From Qipengyuania flava (GTDB lineage Bacteria; Pseudomonadota; Alphaproteobacteria; Sphingomonadales; Sphingomonadaceae): a stretch of DNA of 64,000 nucleotides. The stretch lies in NCBI RefSeq assembly GCF_011762005.1, contig NZ_JAASQU010000001.1, forward strand, positions 434,001-498,000. The letters run 5' to 3'. Position numbers and translations under genes: made by a program. The notes below the pieces were generated by a model. The model was not told the origin of the DNA, searched no databases, and worked only from the letters and a program-made list of their open reading frames with translations. This document shows, piece by piece, positions 46,964 to 57,328 of the stretch. Positions within the stretch are counted from its first letter, which is position 1. Each line of letters starts with the position of its first letter.

Positions 46964-48081
46964 TCCGCAGGCTCCGTTTCGACGGTCTGCGCGTCTTCCA
47001 CGCTCAGCACGCCGCGCTTGATCTGGTCGCGCTCCATGCTTTCGAACAGCGCCTTGAAATTGCCCTCTCCGAAGCCTTCATCGCCCTTGCGCTGGATGAA
47101 TTCGAAGAACACCGGACCAACCTGCGCCTCGGCGAAGATCTGCAGCAGCAGGCGCGGATGTCCGCCCTCGGTGGTGCCGTCGAGCAGGATGCCGCGCATC
47201 TTGAGTTCGTTTACGTCCTCGCCATGGCCCGGCAGACGCTCTGCCAGCATTTCGTAATAGGTCTCGGGCGGGGCGGTCATGAAGGGCACGCCGAGTTGCT
47301 TCAGGTTGTCCCAGCACTTCACCAGGTCGTCACAGATCAGCGCGATGTGCTGGATGCCTTCGCCGTTGAATTCGCGCAGGAACTCTTCGATCTGGCCCTT
47401 GCCGCCTTCGCCTTCTTCGTTGAGCGGGATGCGGATCTTGCCGTCGGGCGCGGTCAGCGCCTTCGAGGTCAGGCCGGTGTACTCGCCCTTGATGTCGAAG
47501 AAGCGGATCTCGCGGAAGTTGAACAGCGTCTCGTAATAGTCCGCCCAGTACTTCATCCGGCCGTTGTAGACATTGTGGGTCAGGTGATCGATAACGTCGA
47601 AGCCCGCGCCCTTGGGCCAGTGTTCGACCCCGTCGAGATATTCGAAATCGATGTCGTAGATCGAAAGGCCGTCGCCGTTCTCGTCGGCATAGCGATCGAT
47701 CAGATAGACGATCGCACCGCCGATACCACGGATGGCGGGTATGCGCAGTTCCATCGGACCGGTCTCGACCGCGACAGGCTCGGCGCCGCGTTCGATCAAC
47801 TCGTCATACGCCTTGCGCGCGTCGCGAACGCGAAAACCCATGCCGCATGCGGAGGGCCCGTGTTCGCGGGCAAAGAACCATGCGGCACTGCGCGGTTCGT
47901 AGTTGAGGATCAGATTGATCTGGCCCTGCCGCCACAGGTCGACGTCCTTCGAGCGATGCGATGCCACATGGGTGAAGCCCATCGCCTTGAAGACCGGTTC
48001 GACCACGCCCTTTTCGGGAGCGCAGAATTCGACGAATTCGAAGCCGTCGAGGCCGATGGGATTTTCAAAGAGATCGGGCAT
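46960..48081 (-). CDS. hppD: 4-Hydroxyphenylpyruvate dioxygenase
   Basis: Converts 4-hydroxyphenylpyruvate to homogentisate in tyrosine degradation. It has 373 aa with two VOC domains; the C-terminal one carries the Fe(II) ligands His in I-D-H-L-T-H-N-V, His in I-Q-H-I-A-L and Glu in F-F-E-F-I-Q-R. The G-H-P-R-L-L-L-Q and the glycine-rich [11 protein letters not shown] ends match the family. An inverted repeat at 48107-48120 sits in its upstream region. Confidence 0.96.
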   Translation of the reverse strand: MPDLFENPIGLDGFEFVEFCAPEKGVVEPVFKAMGFTHVASHRSKDVDLWRQGQINLILNYEPRSAAWFFAREHGPSACGMGFRVRDARKAYDELIERGAEPVAVETGPMELRIPAIRGIGGAIVYLIDRYADENGDGLSIYDIDFEYLDGVEHWPKGAGFDVIDHLTHNVYNGRMKYWADYYETLFNFREIRFFDIKGEYTGLTSKALTAPDGKIRIPLNEEGEGGKGQIEEFLREFNGEGIQHIALICDDLVKCWDNLKQLGVPFMTAPPETYYEMLAERLPGHGEDVNELKMRGILLDGTTEGGHPRLLLQIFAEAQVGPVFFEFIQRKGDEGFGEGNFKALFESMERDQIKRGVLSVEDAQTVETEPAE

Positions 48082-48106
48082 GGCAGTCCTCAGGATTTTG
48101 CGATTG

Positions 48107-48120
48107 GTTTCAATGGAAAC
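48107..48120 (-). promoter_or_regulatory. Inverted repeat upstream of hppD, operator candidate
   Basis: GTTTC-AATG-GAAAC, a perfect 5+5 inverted repeat, 26 bases upstream of the hppD start and within the 171-base hppD/ftsB divergent region. It may bind a transcriptional regulator of tyrosine catabolism. The short arms make this tentative. Confidence 0.45.
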
Positions 48121-48252
48121 TAATTACGCTTTTGCGCGAGGCATGTCAAGAAATCGGGGGCGTCAATCCATGTGCCGTGGCGCCAGTGCGATCGGTCGTG
48201 AGCCGCGAAGAATTGCCTTGCGCGAGGGGGTTAACTGTGATTCTGTACCACG

Positions 48253-48567
48253 ATGCGAATGATGGCTCCCACCACGGCGATTCAACGGGCGAAAGTGACG
48301 CAGCATGCGGCGCTTGCGGCTCTGCTCGTGATGGGTGGGCTTGCCATCGCGGGGCCTTCGGGCCTGCTCGCTTGGAGCGAGAACTTGCGCCTGCTCGACC
48401 AGCGCGAAGCGCAGCTCGCCACGCTGGAGGCGGAACGCGAAGCGCTTGAGAACCGCGTGGCCCTGCTGGATCCGAACCATGCCGATCCCGATATGGTCGG
48501 CGAACTGCTGCGCAGTCAGCTGAATGTCGTCCACCCCGATGAGGTGGTGATCAAGCTCGAAGACTGA
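48253..48567 (+). CDS. ftsB: FtsB/DivIC family septum formation initiator
   Basis: 104 aa. After a short cytoplasmic segment one transmembrane helix (about 18-40) is followed by a leucine-zipper-like coiled coil (R-L-L-D-Q-R-E-A-Q-L-A-T-L-E). It ends with the FtsB-type segment D-P-D-M-V-G-E-L-L-R. It helps assemble the divisome with FtsL and FtsQ. Several in-frame ATGs near the start (48253, 48259, 48262) are possible. Its position upstream of pdhA is a common arrangement in alphaproteobacteria. Confidence 0.9.
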   Translation: MRMMAPTTAIQRAKVTQHAALAALLVMGGLAIAGPSGLLAWSENLRLLDQREAQLATLEAEREALENRVALLDPNHADPDMVGELLRSQLNVVHPDEVVIKLED

Positions 48568-48697
48568 CCTCTCGCGGAAACCGCTGTGTTCCGTAAGGGT
48601 TTTCGTATGCACAGGCGCTCCGGCGTTGCGCCACGAGTGCGGCTGTGCCTATAGGCGCAACCATCATTCCTCCCCGGAAGAACAAGGATCCGAAGTC

Positions 48698-49774
48698 TTG
48701 GCCAAAGCCCCCCGGAGCAAGAAAGCCCCCTCGAAGTCGCCCGTCGAGGATAGCGATTTCATCCTCCACTCGCTGCAGGACGCGCTCGAGAAGGATCGGC
48801 GTTACGGCGCCAGCAAGGAGCAATTGCTCCATTTTTACGAGCAGATGCTCCTAATCCGCCGTTTCGAGGAGCGCGCCGGCCAGCTCTACGGGCTCGGCCT
48901 TATTGGCGGCTTCTGCCACCTCTACATCGGGCAGGAAGCGGTCGCGATCGGCCTGCAGTCGGCGCTGGACGGCGACAAGGACAGCGTCATCACCGGCTAC
49001 CGCGACCATGGCCACATGCTCGCCTATGGCATCGACCCCAAGGTCATCATGGCCGAGCTCACCGGTCGCGAGGCGGGGATCTCCAAGGGCAAGGGCGGCT
49101 CGATGCACATGTTCTCGACCGAACATAAGTTCTACGGCGGCCATGGTATCGTCGGCGCGCAGGTGGCTCTGGGAGGCGGGCTCGCGCTTGCACACCAGTA
49201 CAACGACGACGGCGGACTGTGCCTCGCCTATTTCGGCGACGGCGCGGCCAACCAGGGACAGGTCTACGAAACCATGAACATGGCGGCGCTGTGGAAGCTG
49301 CCGATCGTGTTCGTGGTCGAGAACAACCAGTACGCGATGGGCACCGCGGTCGGTCGCAGTTCGGCCGAAACCGAGTTCCATCGGCGCGGCACCGCCTTCC
49401 GCATCCCCGGCATGGATGTGAACGGCATGGATGTGCTCGAAGTGCGGCAGGCAGCCGAAATCGCGTTCAAGCATGTGCGCGACGGCAAGGGACCGGTGCT
49501 GATGGAATGCAACACCTATCGCTATCGCGGCCACTCGATGTCGGACCCGGCGAAGTATCGCACGCGCGAGGAGGTGCAGGACATTCGCGAACACAAGGAT
49601 CCGATCGAAGGGATCAAGAAGGTGCTGCTCGAAAACGGATCGACCGAGGACGAGCTCAAGGCGATCGACAAGGACATTCGCAAGACCGTGACCGAAGCTG
49701 CTGATTTCGCAGAAAATTCGCCAGAGCCCGAGGCGTCTGAACTCTACACCGACGTGCTGGTGGAGGAGTATTGA
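48698..49774 (+). CDS. pdhA: Pyruvate dehydrogenase E1 component, alpha subunit
   Basis: 358 aa. This subunit binds thiamine diphosphate: the G-D-G-A-A-N-Q-G...N-N motif is at G-D-G-A-A-N-Q-G-Q-V-Y-E with E-N-N-Q-Y-A-M-G. The regulatory-loop region R-Y-R-G-H-S-M-S-D-P is conserved. I chose TTG at 48698, preceded by AAGGA and giving the normal basic N-terminus (A-K-A-P-R-S-K-K). An earlier in-frame ATG at 48626 would add a Cys/His-rich stretch not typical of the family. It is paired with pdhB 3 bases later. Confidence 0.94.
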   Translation: MAKAPRSKKAPSKSPVEDSDFILHSLQDALEKDRRYGASKEQLLHFYEQMLLIRRFEERAGQLYGLGLIGGFCHLYIGQEAVAIGLQSALDGDKDSVITGYRDHGHMLAYGIDPKVIMAELTGREAGISKGKGGSMHMFSTEHKFYGGHGIVGAQVALGGGLALAHQYNDDGGLCLAYFGDGAANQGQVYETMNMAALWKLPIVFVVENNQYAMGTAVGRSSAETEFHRRGTAFRIPGMDVNGMDVLEVRQAAEIAFKHVRDGKGPVLMECNTYRYRGHSMSDPAKYRTREEVQDIREHKDPIEGIKKVLLENGSTEDELKAIDKDIRKTVTEAADFAENSPEPEASELYTDVLVEEY

Positions 49775-49777
49775 GTC

Positions 49778-51175
49778 ATGGCTATCGAACTCAAAATGCC
49801 CGCGCTTTCGCCTACCATGGAAGAAGGTACGCTCGCCAAGTGGCTCAAGTCCGAGGGTGACGAGATCGTCGCGGGTGACATCATCGCCGAGATCGAGACC
49901 GACAAGGCGACCATGGAATTCGAAGCGGTCGACGAGGGCACGCTTGGCAAGATCCTGATCGAGGAGGGCACCGAGGGCGTGAAGGTCGGCACCGTGATCG
50001 CCATGCTCGCCGGTGAAGGCGAGGATGCGTCCGATATCGAGGCGCCTGCCGACGGTGGACCGGTCGCGGACGTGCCCGGCGAGGGCAAGAATGTCGGACG
50101 GCCGGATAGCGACGCGACGAGCGAAGCGGAAATCACCAAGCCCGCGCGCAAGACCGATGTGAAGGACCCCGAGGTTCCCGAAGGCACCGGTTTCACTTCG
50201 ACCAGTGTGCGCGAGGCGCTGCGCGATGGCATGGCCGAGGAAATGCGTGCGGACGATCGCGTCTTCGTGATGGGCGAGGAAGTCGCCGAATACCAGGGGG
50301 CCTACAAGGTCACGCAGGGACTGCTCGACGAATTCGGGCCCAAGCGCGTGATCGACACGCCTATCACCGAATACGGTTTCGCCGGGATCGGGACGGGTGC
50401 CGCAATGGGCGGCCTGCGTCCGATCGTCGAATTCATGACGTTCAATTTCGCCATGCAGGCGATCGATCACATCATCAACTCGGCAGCGAAGACCAATTAC
50501 ATGTCGGGCGGCCAGATGCGCTGTCCGGTGGTCTTCCGCGGCCCCAACGGCGCGGCCAGCCGTGTCGGCGCGCAGCACAGCCAGAATTATGGCCCGTGGT
50601 ACGCGAGCGTGCCCGGCCTGGTGGTGATCGCACCCTATGATGCGGCGGACGCGAAAGGCCTTATGAAGGCCGCCATCCGCTGCGAGGACCCGGTGGTCTT
50701 CCTCGAGAACGAACTGGTCTATGGCCGCAGCTTCGACGTCCCTGATCTCGACGATTACGTCCTGCCGATCGGCAAGGCGCGGATCATGCGCGAGGGTTCG
50801 GACGTCACGATCGTCGCTTATTCGATCGCCGTCGGGCTCGCGCTCGAGGCAGCCGAGGAACTGGCAGGCGAGGGCATCGACGCCGAGGTCATCGATCTGC
50901 GTACGTTGCGCCCGCTCGACAAGGAAGCGATCCTGACCTCGCTGGCGAAGACCAATCGCCTCGTCATTGCCGAAGAAGGCTGGCCGACCTGCTCGATCGC
51001 CTCCGAAGTGACAGCGATCTGCATGGAAGAGGGGTTCGACCATCTCGACGCACCGGTCACGCGCGTGTGCAACGAGGATGTTCCGCTGCCCTATGCCGCA
51101 AATCTCGAGAAGCTGGCGCTGATCGACACGCCGCGCATCGTCGCCGCGGCGAAGAAGGTCTGCTATCGCGACTGA
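49778..51175 (+). CDS. pdhB: Pyruvate dehydrogenase E1 beta subunit with N-terminal lipoyl domain
   Basis: 465 aa. Residues 1-80 are a complete lipoyl domain with the acceptor lysine in E-T-D-K-A-T-M-E. A Pro/Ala/Asp-rich linker (about 80-140) leads to the E1 beta transketolase domain ([14 protein letters not shown]). Fusion of a lipoyl domain to E1 beta is characteristic of many alphaproteobacteria, where E1 and not only E2 carries lipoate. LipA encoded at 60497 can supply it. Confidence 0.96.
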   Translation: MAIELKMPALSPTMEEGTLAKWLKSEGDEIVAGDIIAEIETDKATMEFEAVDEGTLGKILIEEGTEGVKVGTVIAMLAGEGEDASDIEAPADGGPVADVPGEGKNVGRPDSDATSEAEITKPARKTDVKDPEVPEGTGFTSTSVREALRDGMAEEMRADDRVFVMGEEVAEYQGAYKVTQGLLDEFGPKRVIDTPITEYGFAGIGTGAAMGGLRPIVEFMTFNFAMQAIDHIINSAAKTNYMSGGQMRCPVVFRGPNGAASRVGAQHSQNYGPWYASVPGLVVIAPYDAADAKGLMKAAIRCEDPVVFLENELVYGRSFDVPDLDDYVLPIGKARIMREGSDVTIVAYSIAVGLALEAAEELAGEGIDAEVIDLRTLRPLDKEAILTSLAKTNRLVIAEEGWPTCSIASEVTAICMEEGFDHLDAPVTRVCNEDVPLPYAANLEKLALIDTPRIVAAAKKVCYRD

Positions 51176-51176
51176 C

Positions 51177-51842
51177 ATGGCTTCGGCTCCCGCGCCTGCG
51201 GAGGACCTGCTCGAGGAATGCACCGAGGTGGCCCGCATTGCGTTGGCCAGCGCGGGGCGCAATCGCGCAGTTTGGCTGGCCGCCTTCGCACTCGATGGTC
51301 GTATTGGCCGGATGGTGCTCGGCGCGAGCGACCCTTTGCTCGGGCAGATGCGGCTCGCCTGGTGGCGCGATCAGCTTGCAGTGCCGGGATCGGCACGCCC
51401 GCAGGGCGATCCGCTGCTCGACCTGATCGGGACCGAATGGGCCGGGCACGAGCGCGCCTTGAGCGACCTCGTCGACGGTTGGGAGGCGCTGCTGGGCGAA
51501 CGCCCGTTGTCGGAACCGGCGATGCAGAGGTTCCTCAATGGAAGAGGGGCGCTTGGGTCCGGGGTGGCCCAACGCCTGCTGCAACCCGAAAGCGCCCAAC
51601 CGGCTGCGGAGGCGTCACGTCTTTGGGCGAGGGCGGATCTCGCCGCCTATGCCGGGGACGCTTCCGAGCGCGAGCACGCGCTTTCCGTAACTGCGTCATT
51701 GCCGCGCCTTCCACGCGAGCTGCGTCCTCTGTCGGTCGTGGGCGGTCTGGCTGGGCGATCACTGCGCCGAGGCGGGGTGCCAATGGTGGGTGACCGGTTC
51801 AGTCCGCTGGTGGCCTTGCGATTGGGACTGTTCGGGCGTTAG
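51177..51842 (+). CDS. Squalene/phytoene synthase family protein (NDUFAF6-like), short
   Basis: 221 aa. The L-R-L-A-W-W-R-D-Q-L signature of the squalene/phytoene synthase fold is clear, but the two Asp-rich metal-binding motifs needed for prenyl transfer (D-x(3)-D) are not evident. The protein is also shorter than the enzymes. It therefore resembles the non-enzymatic branch that includes NDUFAF6, a complex I assembly factor in mitochondria. The ATG lies one base after the pdhB stop. Function here is unproven. Confidence 0.8.
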   Translation: MASAPAPAEDLLEECTEVARIALASAGRNRAVWLAAFALDGRIGRMVLGASDPLLGQMRLAWWRDQLAVPGSARPQGDPLLDLIGTEWAGHERALSDLVDGWEALLGERPLSEPAMQRFLNGRGALGSGVAQRLLQPESAQPAAEASRLWARADLAAYAGDASEREHALSVTASLPRLPRELRPLSVVGGLAGRSLRRGGVPMVGDRFSPLVALRLGLFGR

Positions 51843-51874
51843 ACTGCAAGCCTGCACTCGGGGGAGCGTGGGCC

Positions 51875-52333
51875 ATGAACCGGATGGTACTCGGAGCACT
51901 CGTCGCGCTGGCGCTGGCCGGTCTCGGCACCTTTTGGTGGGAAGGCCGGGCGCAGGTCGAACGCGCAGCCCCGCCACCCGAACCGCTGGCAACGACCGAG
52001 GTACTGCCCGAACTTCCACCATCGGAGCCCGGCGACATGGTCGGTCCCGCACCACCCGAAGCCAGCGAGCTGACCAAGGAGCAACGGCGCTTCTTTCGCT
52101 ACGATCGGAACCGTGACTGGCGCATTACGCGTACTGAAATGCTGTCGAGCCGGACGGATGCTTTCCGCAAGCTCGACAAGGACGGCAATAATCTGCTCGA
52201 TTTCGAGGAATGGGCCGTGGCCACGGTCACGAAGTTCGAAGGTGCGGACGCCGATGGCGACAACCGTCTGACACCAGCGGAATTCGCAACGACCGCGCCC
52301 AAGCCCCGCCGCAAACCGCGCTGCGCCTGCTAG
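51875..52333 (+). CDS. Membrane-anchored protein with three EF-hand loops
   Basis: 152 aa. A signal-anchor helix spans residues 5-22. A Pro/Glu-rich linker follows, then three calcium-binding-type loops: 77-88 ([12 protein letters not shown]), 101-112 ([12 protein letters not shown]) and 125-136 ([12 protein letters not shown]). The last two fit the EF-hand consensus well and the first is weaker. A basic C-terminus ends R-C-A-C. Likely periplasmic calcium binding. The coding end overlaps the convergent trmFO stop by 4 bases. Confidence 0.88.
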   Translation: MNRMVLGALVALALAGLGTFWWEGRAQVERAAPPPEPLATTEVLPELPPSEPGDMVGPAPPEASELTKEQRRFFRYDRNRDWRITRTEMLSSRTDAFRKLDKDGNNLLDFEEWAVATVTKFEGADADGDNRLTPAEFATTAPKPRRKPRCAC

Positions 52334-53697
52334 GCGGGCACTGCTTCCATTGCCCCGAGCCATTCGCCGAAATCCTCCTTCGCGCGATTGGTATAGGCCT
52401 TTTTGCGAACCTTCTTGCCGACGTCATGCAACGGCGGAAAGAGCCCGAAATTCACGTTCATGGGCTGGAATGTCGAAGCTTCGGCATCGCCGGTGATATG
52501 CGCCAGGAGCGCGCCGAAAGCGGTCGTACGCGGCGGCGCCGTCCATTCTCGCCCACCGAGCTCTGCCGCCGCCATCAGCCCGGCCATCAGCCCCACTGCC
52601 GAGCTTTCGACGTAGCCCTCGCAGCCGGTGATCTGCCCGGCAAAACGGATACGCTCGCCATTCTTGAGCCGCAGCTGGCGGTCGAGCACCAGCGGCGAAT
52701 TGATAAAAGTGTTGCGATGCAAGCCGCCCAGTCGCGCGAATTCGGCATTCTCTAACCCGGGAATGGTGCGGAACAGTTCGACCTGAGCGCCATATTTCAG
52801 CTTGGTCTGGAACCCGACCATGTTCCACAGAGTGCCCAGCTTGTTGTCCTGTCGCAGTTGGACCACCGCATAGGGCCAGCGCCCCTGCGGGTGTTCCTCG
52901 CTGGTGTCGTAGGGATTATCGAGCCCGACGCCCTTCATCGGCCCGTAGCGAAGCGTCTCGACACCGCGCGCGGCCATTACCTCAATCGGCATGCAGCCAT
53001 CGAAATAGGGCGTGTCGGCTTCCCACTCCTTGAACTCGGTCTTGTCACCCTCGATCAGGCCTCGGTGGAAGGCGAGATACTGCTCTTTGGTCATCGGGCA
53101 GTTGATGTAATCGCCATCCTCATTGCTGGCCTCGGTGCGCTTGTTCCAGCGCGACTGGATCCAGCACTTGCTCATGTCGATGCTGTCGCGATGCACGATT
53201 GGCGCGATGGCATCGAAGAAGGCGAGCCGGTCCTGTCCGGTCGCGCCGACGATGCTTTCGGCCAGCGATTGCGCAGTCAGTGGCCCCGTGGCGACGATAG
53301 CAGGACCATCGGCGGGCAGCGCGTCGACGCGTTCGCGTACCACGCTGACGTTGGGATGCTCATACAGCGTGCGCTGCACTTCGGCCGAGAAGACGTCGCG
53401 ATCGACCGCCATCGCCGAACCTGCAGGCACGCGTGCGACCTCACCGGCGCGCATGACGATGCTGTCCAGCCGCCGCATTTCATGGTGAAGCAAACCCACC
53501 GCGTTCTTGGTGTCGTCGTCCGAACGAAAACTGTTCGAACAGACCAGTTCGGCGAGGCCATCGGTCTGGTGTGCCGGCGTCATCTCGCCGCTGCCGCGCA
53601 TTTCCGACAGTTTCACGCGGAAGCCGCGCTGCGCGAGTTGCCAAGCGGCTTCGCTGCCAGCGAGGCCGCCGCCGATGATGTGGATATCGTGGGTCAT
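52330..53697 (-). CDS. trmFO: FADH2/folate-dependent tRNA (uracil-54-C5) methyltransferase
   Basis: 455 aa. Makes 5-methyluridine at position 54 of tRNA using methylenetetrahydrofolate. The FAD-binding start [12 protein letters not shown] is present, as is the active-site region [10 protein letters not shown]. The G-E-M-T-P-A-H-Q-T segment and the long conserved middle match TrmFO. Length is normal. Confidence 0.97.
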   Translation of the reverse strand: MTHDIHIIGGGLAGSEAAWQLAQRGFRVKLSEMRGSGEMTPAHQTDGLAELVCSNSFRSDDDTKNAVGLLHHEMRRLDSIVMRAGEVARVPAGSAMAVDRDVFSAEVQRTLYEHPNVSVVRERVDALPADGPAIVATGPLTAQSLAESIVGATGQDRLAFFDAIAPIVHRDSIDMSKCWIQSRWNKRTEASNEDGDYINCPMTKEQYLAFHRGLIEGDKTEFKEWEADTPYFDGCMPIEVMAARGVETLRYGPMKGVGLDNPYDTSEEHPQGRWPYAVVQLRQDNKLGTLWNMVGFQTKLKYGAQVELFRTIPGLENAEFARLGGLHRNTFINSPLVLDRQLRLKNGERIRFAGQITGCEGYVESSAVGLMAGLMAAAELGGREWTAPPRTTAFGALLAHITGDAEASTFQPMNVNFGLFPPLHDVGKKVRKKAYTNRAKEDFGEWLGAMEAVPA

Positions 53698-53750
53698 CGC
53701 GCGCGCCCTAGTGCTTGCATGGGGGCTTCGACAAGGCCTAGCGTCTTCCG

Positions 53751-54419
53751 ATGCCTCATCGCGCTCTCATCAAGCACCGCCCCTGGTTGCTCGCAAGCCT
53801 CGTCGCGGGGATAAGCTATTTCTTCGTGTCCGACGCGCCCATCGGCGGGGCGTGGCTGATGCTCTGGAAGGGGGCGGGGGTCGGCTTTCTCGCGATTTAC
53901 GCCGCATTCCGGACGCGCGGGTTCGACGGGCTGCTCATCGCCCTGGCTCTGACGCTGTGCGCGCTCGGGGACGTGACGCTCGAAATCAGCTTCCTGATCG
54001 GCGGTGGCTTCTTTGCAGCGGGTCATGGACTGGCAATCGCGCTTTACCTGCGCAACCGACGCGCAAGCAGCACGGGCAGCCAGAAATTCGCTGGGGCAAG
54101 CCTGTTGTTGATAACACCGCTGATCGCGGCCTTGCTCACCTATCCGGTCGAGAATTGGCAAGTCGCGGCAGTCTATTCCGGCGTGGTGGGGGCCATGGCT
54201 GCCGCGGCATGGACCAGCCGCTTCCCTCGTTACCAAGTGGGATCGGGCGCGGTGCTGTTCGTCGTCAGCGATCTCATCATATTCGGCCGGGAAGGCGGGG
54301 TCGTGCCCGATCTGGTCGGCGACTGGCTCATCTGGCCGCTTTATTACGGGGGGCAGTTCCTCATCGCCACGGGCGTCGTGCAGACGCTCCGCAGTGACCG
54401 CGGTCTGACCGTCAATTAG
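53751..54419 (+). CDS. YhhN family membrane protein (lysoplasmalogenase-like)
   Basis: 222 aa with about seven to eight hydrophobic segments and the family features [13 protein letters not shown] and V-V-S-D-L-I-I-F. YhhN/TMEM86-type proteins include lysoplasmalogenases. Bacterial members are mostly uncharacterised, so the activity is inferred. A 16-bp tandem duplication (54413-54444) covers the end of its reading frame and the stop codon. Confidence 0.85.
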   Translation: MPHRALIKHRPWLLASLVAGISYFFVSDAPIGGAWLMLWKGAGVGFLAIYAAFRTRGFDGLLIALALTLCALGDVTLEISFLIGGGFFAAGHGLAIALYLRNRRASSTGSQKFAGASLLLITPLIAALLTYPVENWQVAAVYSGVVGAMAAAAWTSRFPRYQVGSGAVLFVVSDLIIFGREGGVVPDLVGDWLIWPLYYGGQFLIATGVVQTLRSDRGLTVN

Positions 54420-54444
54420 AACGACAGGCAATTAGAACGCCAGG
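54413..54444. repeat. Near-perfect 16-bp tandem repeat at a gene end
   Basis: CAATTAGAACGACAGG is followed directly by CAATTAGAACGCCAGG, with one mismatch. The first copy contains the stop codon of the YhhN family gene and the second copy lies in the 3' untranslated region. Probably replication slippage or a recent duplication. Confidence 0.85.
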
Positions 54445-54446
54445 CG

Positions 54447-54481
54447 CGCACATGCCCGGGCCATGAGGCCGGACATGTGCG
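54447..54481. other. Long inverted repeat between YhhN gene and gyrA
   Basis: CGCACATG pairs with CATGTGCG at the outer ends. An inner CCGG(G)CC/GGCCGG stem is closed by a short loop. The hairpin sits between two convergent genes. No T-run follows on either strand, so it is a weak or rho-assisted terminator at best. Confidence 0.6.
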
Positions 54482-54490
54482 GCCAATCGG

Positions 54491-57328
54491 TCAGCCGCCG
54501 GCTTCGCCGTCGATGTTCTTGTCCGAATGCGGCGTCGTATAAGGCTCGGTCTTGTCGAGACCGCCACGCTCGGCGATTTCGTCGGCCACTGCTTCTTCCG
54601 CGAGGTTTTCGGGTTCCTCGGTTTCGTCGATCCGCGCGGCGCCGACGATCTGCTCGCCCTTGGAAACATTGAAGATACGCACACCCGAGGACCCGCGTCC
54701 CGAGATCGAATAGCCTTCATGCGATTCGAAGCCGTTCTCGACCAGGTGGCGGAACTGGAGCGGCAGCCGGATCAGCTTGGCACGGTCGGTCACCAGCATC
54801 AGTTGCATGCCGTGACGGACGGGGAAGCTGGCGACCACCGGACCGTTGCGATCCGGATTGCTGGTCGGCTCGCCGATATTGGTGAGGCCCTGGCCCCCGC
54901 GACCGGTGGTGCGGTATTCATAGGCTGACGAGATCTTGCCATAGCCATTTGCGGTCAGCGTGAGGATGAATTCCTCCGCTTCCGCCATCTCATCGACCTT
55001 TGCGTGGTCGAGCGTCGCGATATTTTCGTTGTTCTTCCATTCCGCAGCACGCAGATAGGCATCGCGCACTTCGGTGTCGCGCTCCCCCGTTTCCAGCACC
55101 GCCATCGAGACGACCTTCTCGCCGTCCTTGAGCTTCATGCCGCGCACCCCGATGCCCGTACGGCTCTTGGTTTCGCGCGCATCGGTGGCGGAAAAGCGGA
55201 TCGCCTTGCCCGCATCCGAGGCGAGGAAGATTTCCTGGTCTTCCTTGAGCAGCCGCACGCCGATCAGGCGGTCGCCGCTGCCTTCCACGAAGCCCATGGC
55301 ATATTTGCCGTTGCTGGGAACATTGGTGAAGGAATCCATCGAGTTGCGGCGGACCATGCCTTGCTCGGTGGCGAAAACGATGTTGAGTGCGCTCCACTCG
55401 TTTTCGTCTTCGGGAAGCGGCAGCACATTGGTAACGCGTTCGTCGTTGCCCAGCGGCAGCAGATTGACCATCGGACGCCCCTTGGTCTGCGGACCGCCTT
55501 CGGGCAGCTTCCAGACCTTCAGGCGATAAACGCGGCCAGTGTTGGTGAAGAATAGCACCGGGTTGTGCGTCGAGGTGACGAACATCTCGACCACGGCGTC
55601 CTCGTCCTTGGTCGCCATGCCGCTGCGGCCCTTGCCCCCGCGCGCCTGCGCCCTGAATGCGTCGAGCGGGGTCCGTTTGATGTAACCGCTATGGGTGACG
55701 GTAACGACCATCTCCTCGCGCTCGATCAGGTCCTCGTCCTCGATCCCGTCCCAGGCGGGCGCAATCTCGGTAATGCGCGGCGTCGCATAGGTATTGCGGA
55801 TGTCCTCAAGCTCCTCGCGCATGACGCCATACAGCTTCACGCGATCGGCAAGGATCGAGAGATACTCCTCGATCGCGATGCTCAGTTCCTTGAGCTCGTC
55901 GCCGATTTCGTCCCGCCCCAGAGCGGTGAGACGATGGAGGCGGAGGTCGAGGATCGCCTTCACCTGCCGTTCGGACAGCCGATAGGTTCCGCCCGATTGC
56001 TCGTCGGTCGGTTCGATCGCTTCGACCAGAGCAATATATTGCGCGATGTCGCCGATCGGCCATTCCTTCGCGAGCAGTTTGGCGCGCGCATCGGCGGGAT
56101 TGGACGATCCGCGGATCATCGCCACGACCTCATCGAGGTTCGACACGGCGACCACGAGGCCAAGCAAGATGTGCGCCCGTTCGCGCGCCTTGTTCAGTTC
56201 GAACTTGGTGCGACGCGTGATCACTTCTTCGCGGAATGAAATGAAAGCCTGCACGAAATCGCGCAGCGTGAGGACCTCGGGCCGGCCGCCGCGGATGGCG
56301 AGCATGTTTGCAGGGAAGCTCGCCTGCGCCGGACTGTAGCGCCAGATCTGGTTGAGCACGACTTCCGGGGAGGCATCGCGCTTCAGGTCGACGACGACGC
56401 GAACCCCTTCGCGGCTCGACTCGTCGCGAATATCCGAGACACCTTCGATCCGCTTTTCCTTGGCGGCTTCGGCAATCTTCTCGACCAGCCCGCTTTTGCC
56501 GACCTGATACGGAATGGCGGTCAGTACGATCGACTGGCGATTGCCCTTGGTCTCCACCTCGTGCCGCGCGCGCATCAGCACCGATCCGCGTCCCGTAGTG
56601 TAGGCGGCTCGGGCGCCCGACTTGCCGAGGATCAGGGGGGCAGTGGGGAAGTCCGGACCCGGGATGATCTCGAACAGTTCTTCCGAGGTGATCGCCGGGT
56701 TCTCGATGTAAGCGAGACACCCGTCGATGACCTCACCCAGATTGTGTGGCGGAATGTTCGTCGCCATGCCCACGGCAATGCCGCCCGCGCCGTTGACCAG
56801 CAGATTGGGGAAGCGCGCAGGCAGAACGGTCGGCTCCTGCCGCGAACCGTCGTAATTGTCGCTAAAATCGACCGTATCCTTGTCGAGATCGTCGAGCAGC
56901 GCGTTTGCAACGCGGGCCAGACGTGCCTCGGTGTAGCGCATGCTGGCGGGGGGATCGGGGTCCATCGAACCGAAGTTGCCCTGGCCGTCGACCAGCGGGA
57001 CGCGCAGCGACCAGTCCTGCGTCATGCGCGCCAGCGCATCGTAGATCGCGGCATCGCCATGCGGGTGGTAGTTGCCCATCACGTCGCCGACTATCTTGGC
57101 GCTCTTGCGATAGGGGCGTCCGGCGACGAAGCCGCCTTCCTGGCTGGAGAACAGGATGCGCCGGTGAACGGGCTTCAAGCCATCGCGTACATCGGGCAGC
57201 GCGCGGCTGACGATTACGCTCATGGCGTAATCGAGATAGCTCGTTTTCATCTCATCGACGATGTCGATGCGCGCGTAATCGTCACCGCCGGGGGCGGGGG
57301 TATCCAGAATGTCGATATCGTCGGACAA
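54491..57328 (-). CDS. gyrA: DNA gyrase subunit A
   Basis: 945 aa. It contains the breakage-reunion domain with catalytic Tyr132 (R-Y-T-E-A-R). The quinolone-pocket segment [10 protein letters not shown] has Ala93 at the position of E. coli Ser83 and Asp97 at Asp87. The C-terminal DNA-wrapping domain has the GyrA box Q-A-R-G-G-K-G, and an acidic tail follows. The only reasonable start upstream of the conserved core is TTG at 57328; the next in-frame ATG (M-K-T-S-Y) is 26 codons inside and would cut into the conserved N-terminus. No gyrB is nearby. Confidence 0.97.
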   Translation of the reverse strand: MSDDIDILDTPAPGGDDYARIDIVDEMKTSYLDYAMSVIVSRALPDVRDGLKPVHRRILFSSQEGGFVAGRPYRKSAKIVGDVMGNYHPHGDAAIYDALARMTQDWSLRVPLVDGQGNFGSMDPDPPASMRYTEARLARVANALLDDLDKDTVDFSDNYDGSRQEPTVLPARFPNLLVNGAGGIAVGMATNIPPHNLGEVIDGCLAYIENPAITSEELFEIIPGPDFPTAPLILGKSGARAAYTTGRGSVLMRARHEVETKGNRQSIVLTAIPYQVGKSGLVEKIAEAAKEKRIEGVSDIRDESSREGVRVVVDLKRDASPEVVLNQIWRYSPAQASFPANMLAIRGGRPEVLTLRDFVQAFISFREEVITRRTKFELNKARERAHILLGLVVAVSNLDEVVAMIRGSSNPADARAKLLAKEWPIGDIAQYIALVEAIEPTDEQSGGTYRLSERQVKAILDLRLHRLTALGRDEIGDELKELSIAIEEYLSILADRVKLYGVMREELEDIRNTYATPRITEIAPAWDGIEDEDLIEREEMVVTVTHSGYIKRTPLDAFRAQARGGKGRSGMATKDEDAVVEMFVTSTHNPVLFFTNTGRVYRLKVWKLPEGGPQTKGRPMVNLLPLGNDERVTNVLPLPEDENEWSALNIVFATEQGMVRRNSMDSFTNVPSNGKYAMGFVEGSGDRLIGVRLLKEDQEIFLASDAGKAIRFSATDARETKSRTGIGVRGMKLKDGEKVVSMAVLETGERDTEVRDAYLRAAEWKNNENIATLDHAKVDEMAEAEEFILTLTANGYGKISSAYEYRTTGRGGQGLTNIGEPTSNPDRNGPVVASFPVRHGMQLMLVTDRAKLIRLPLQFRHLVENGFESHEGYSISGRGSSGVRIFNVSKGEQIVGAARIDETEEPENLAEEAVADEIAERGGLDKTEPYTTPHSDKNIDGEAGG

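Noticed and set aside
48851..51262. An 803-codon open frame on the minus strand opposite pdhA/pdhB
   Set aside because: It is the antisense of two motif-complete pdh genes and has no recognisable domain.
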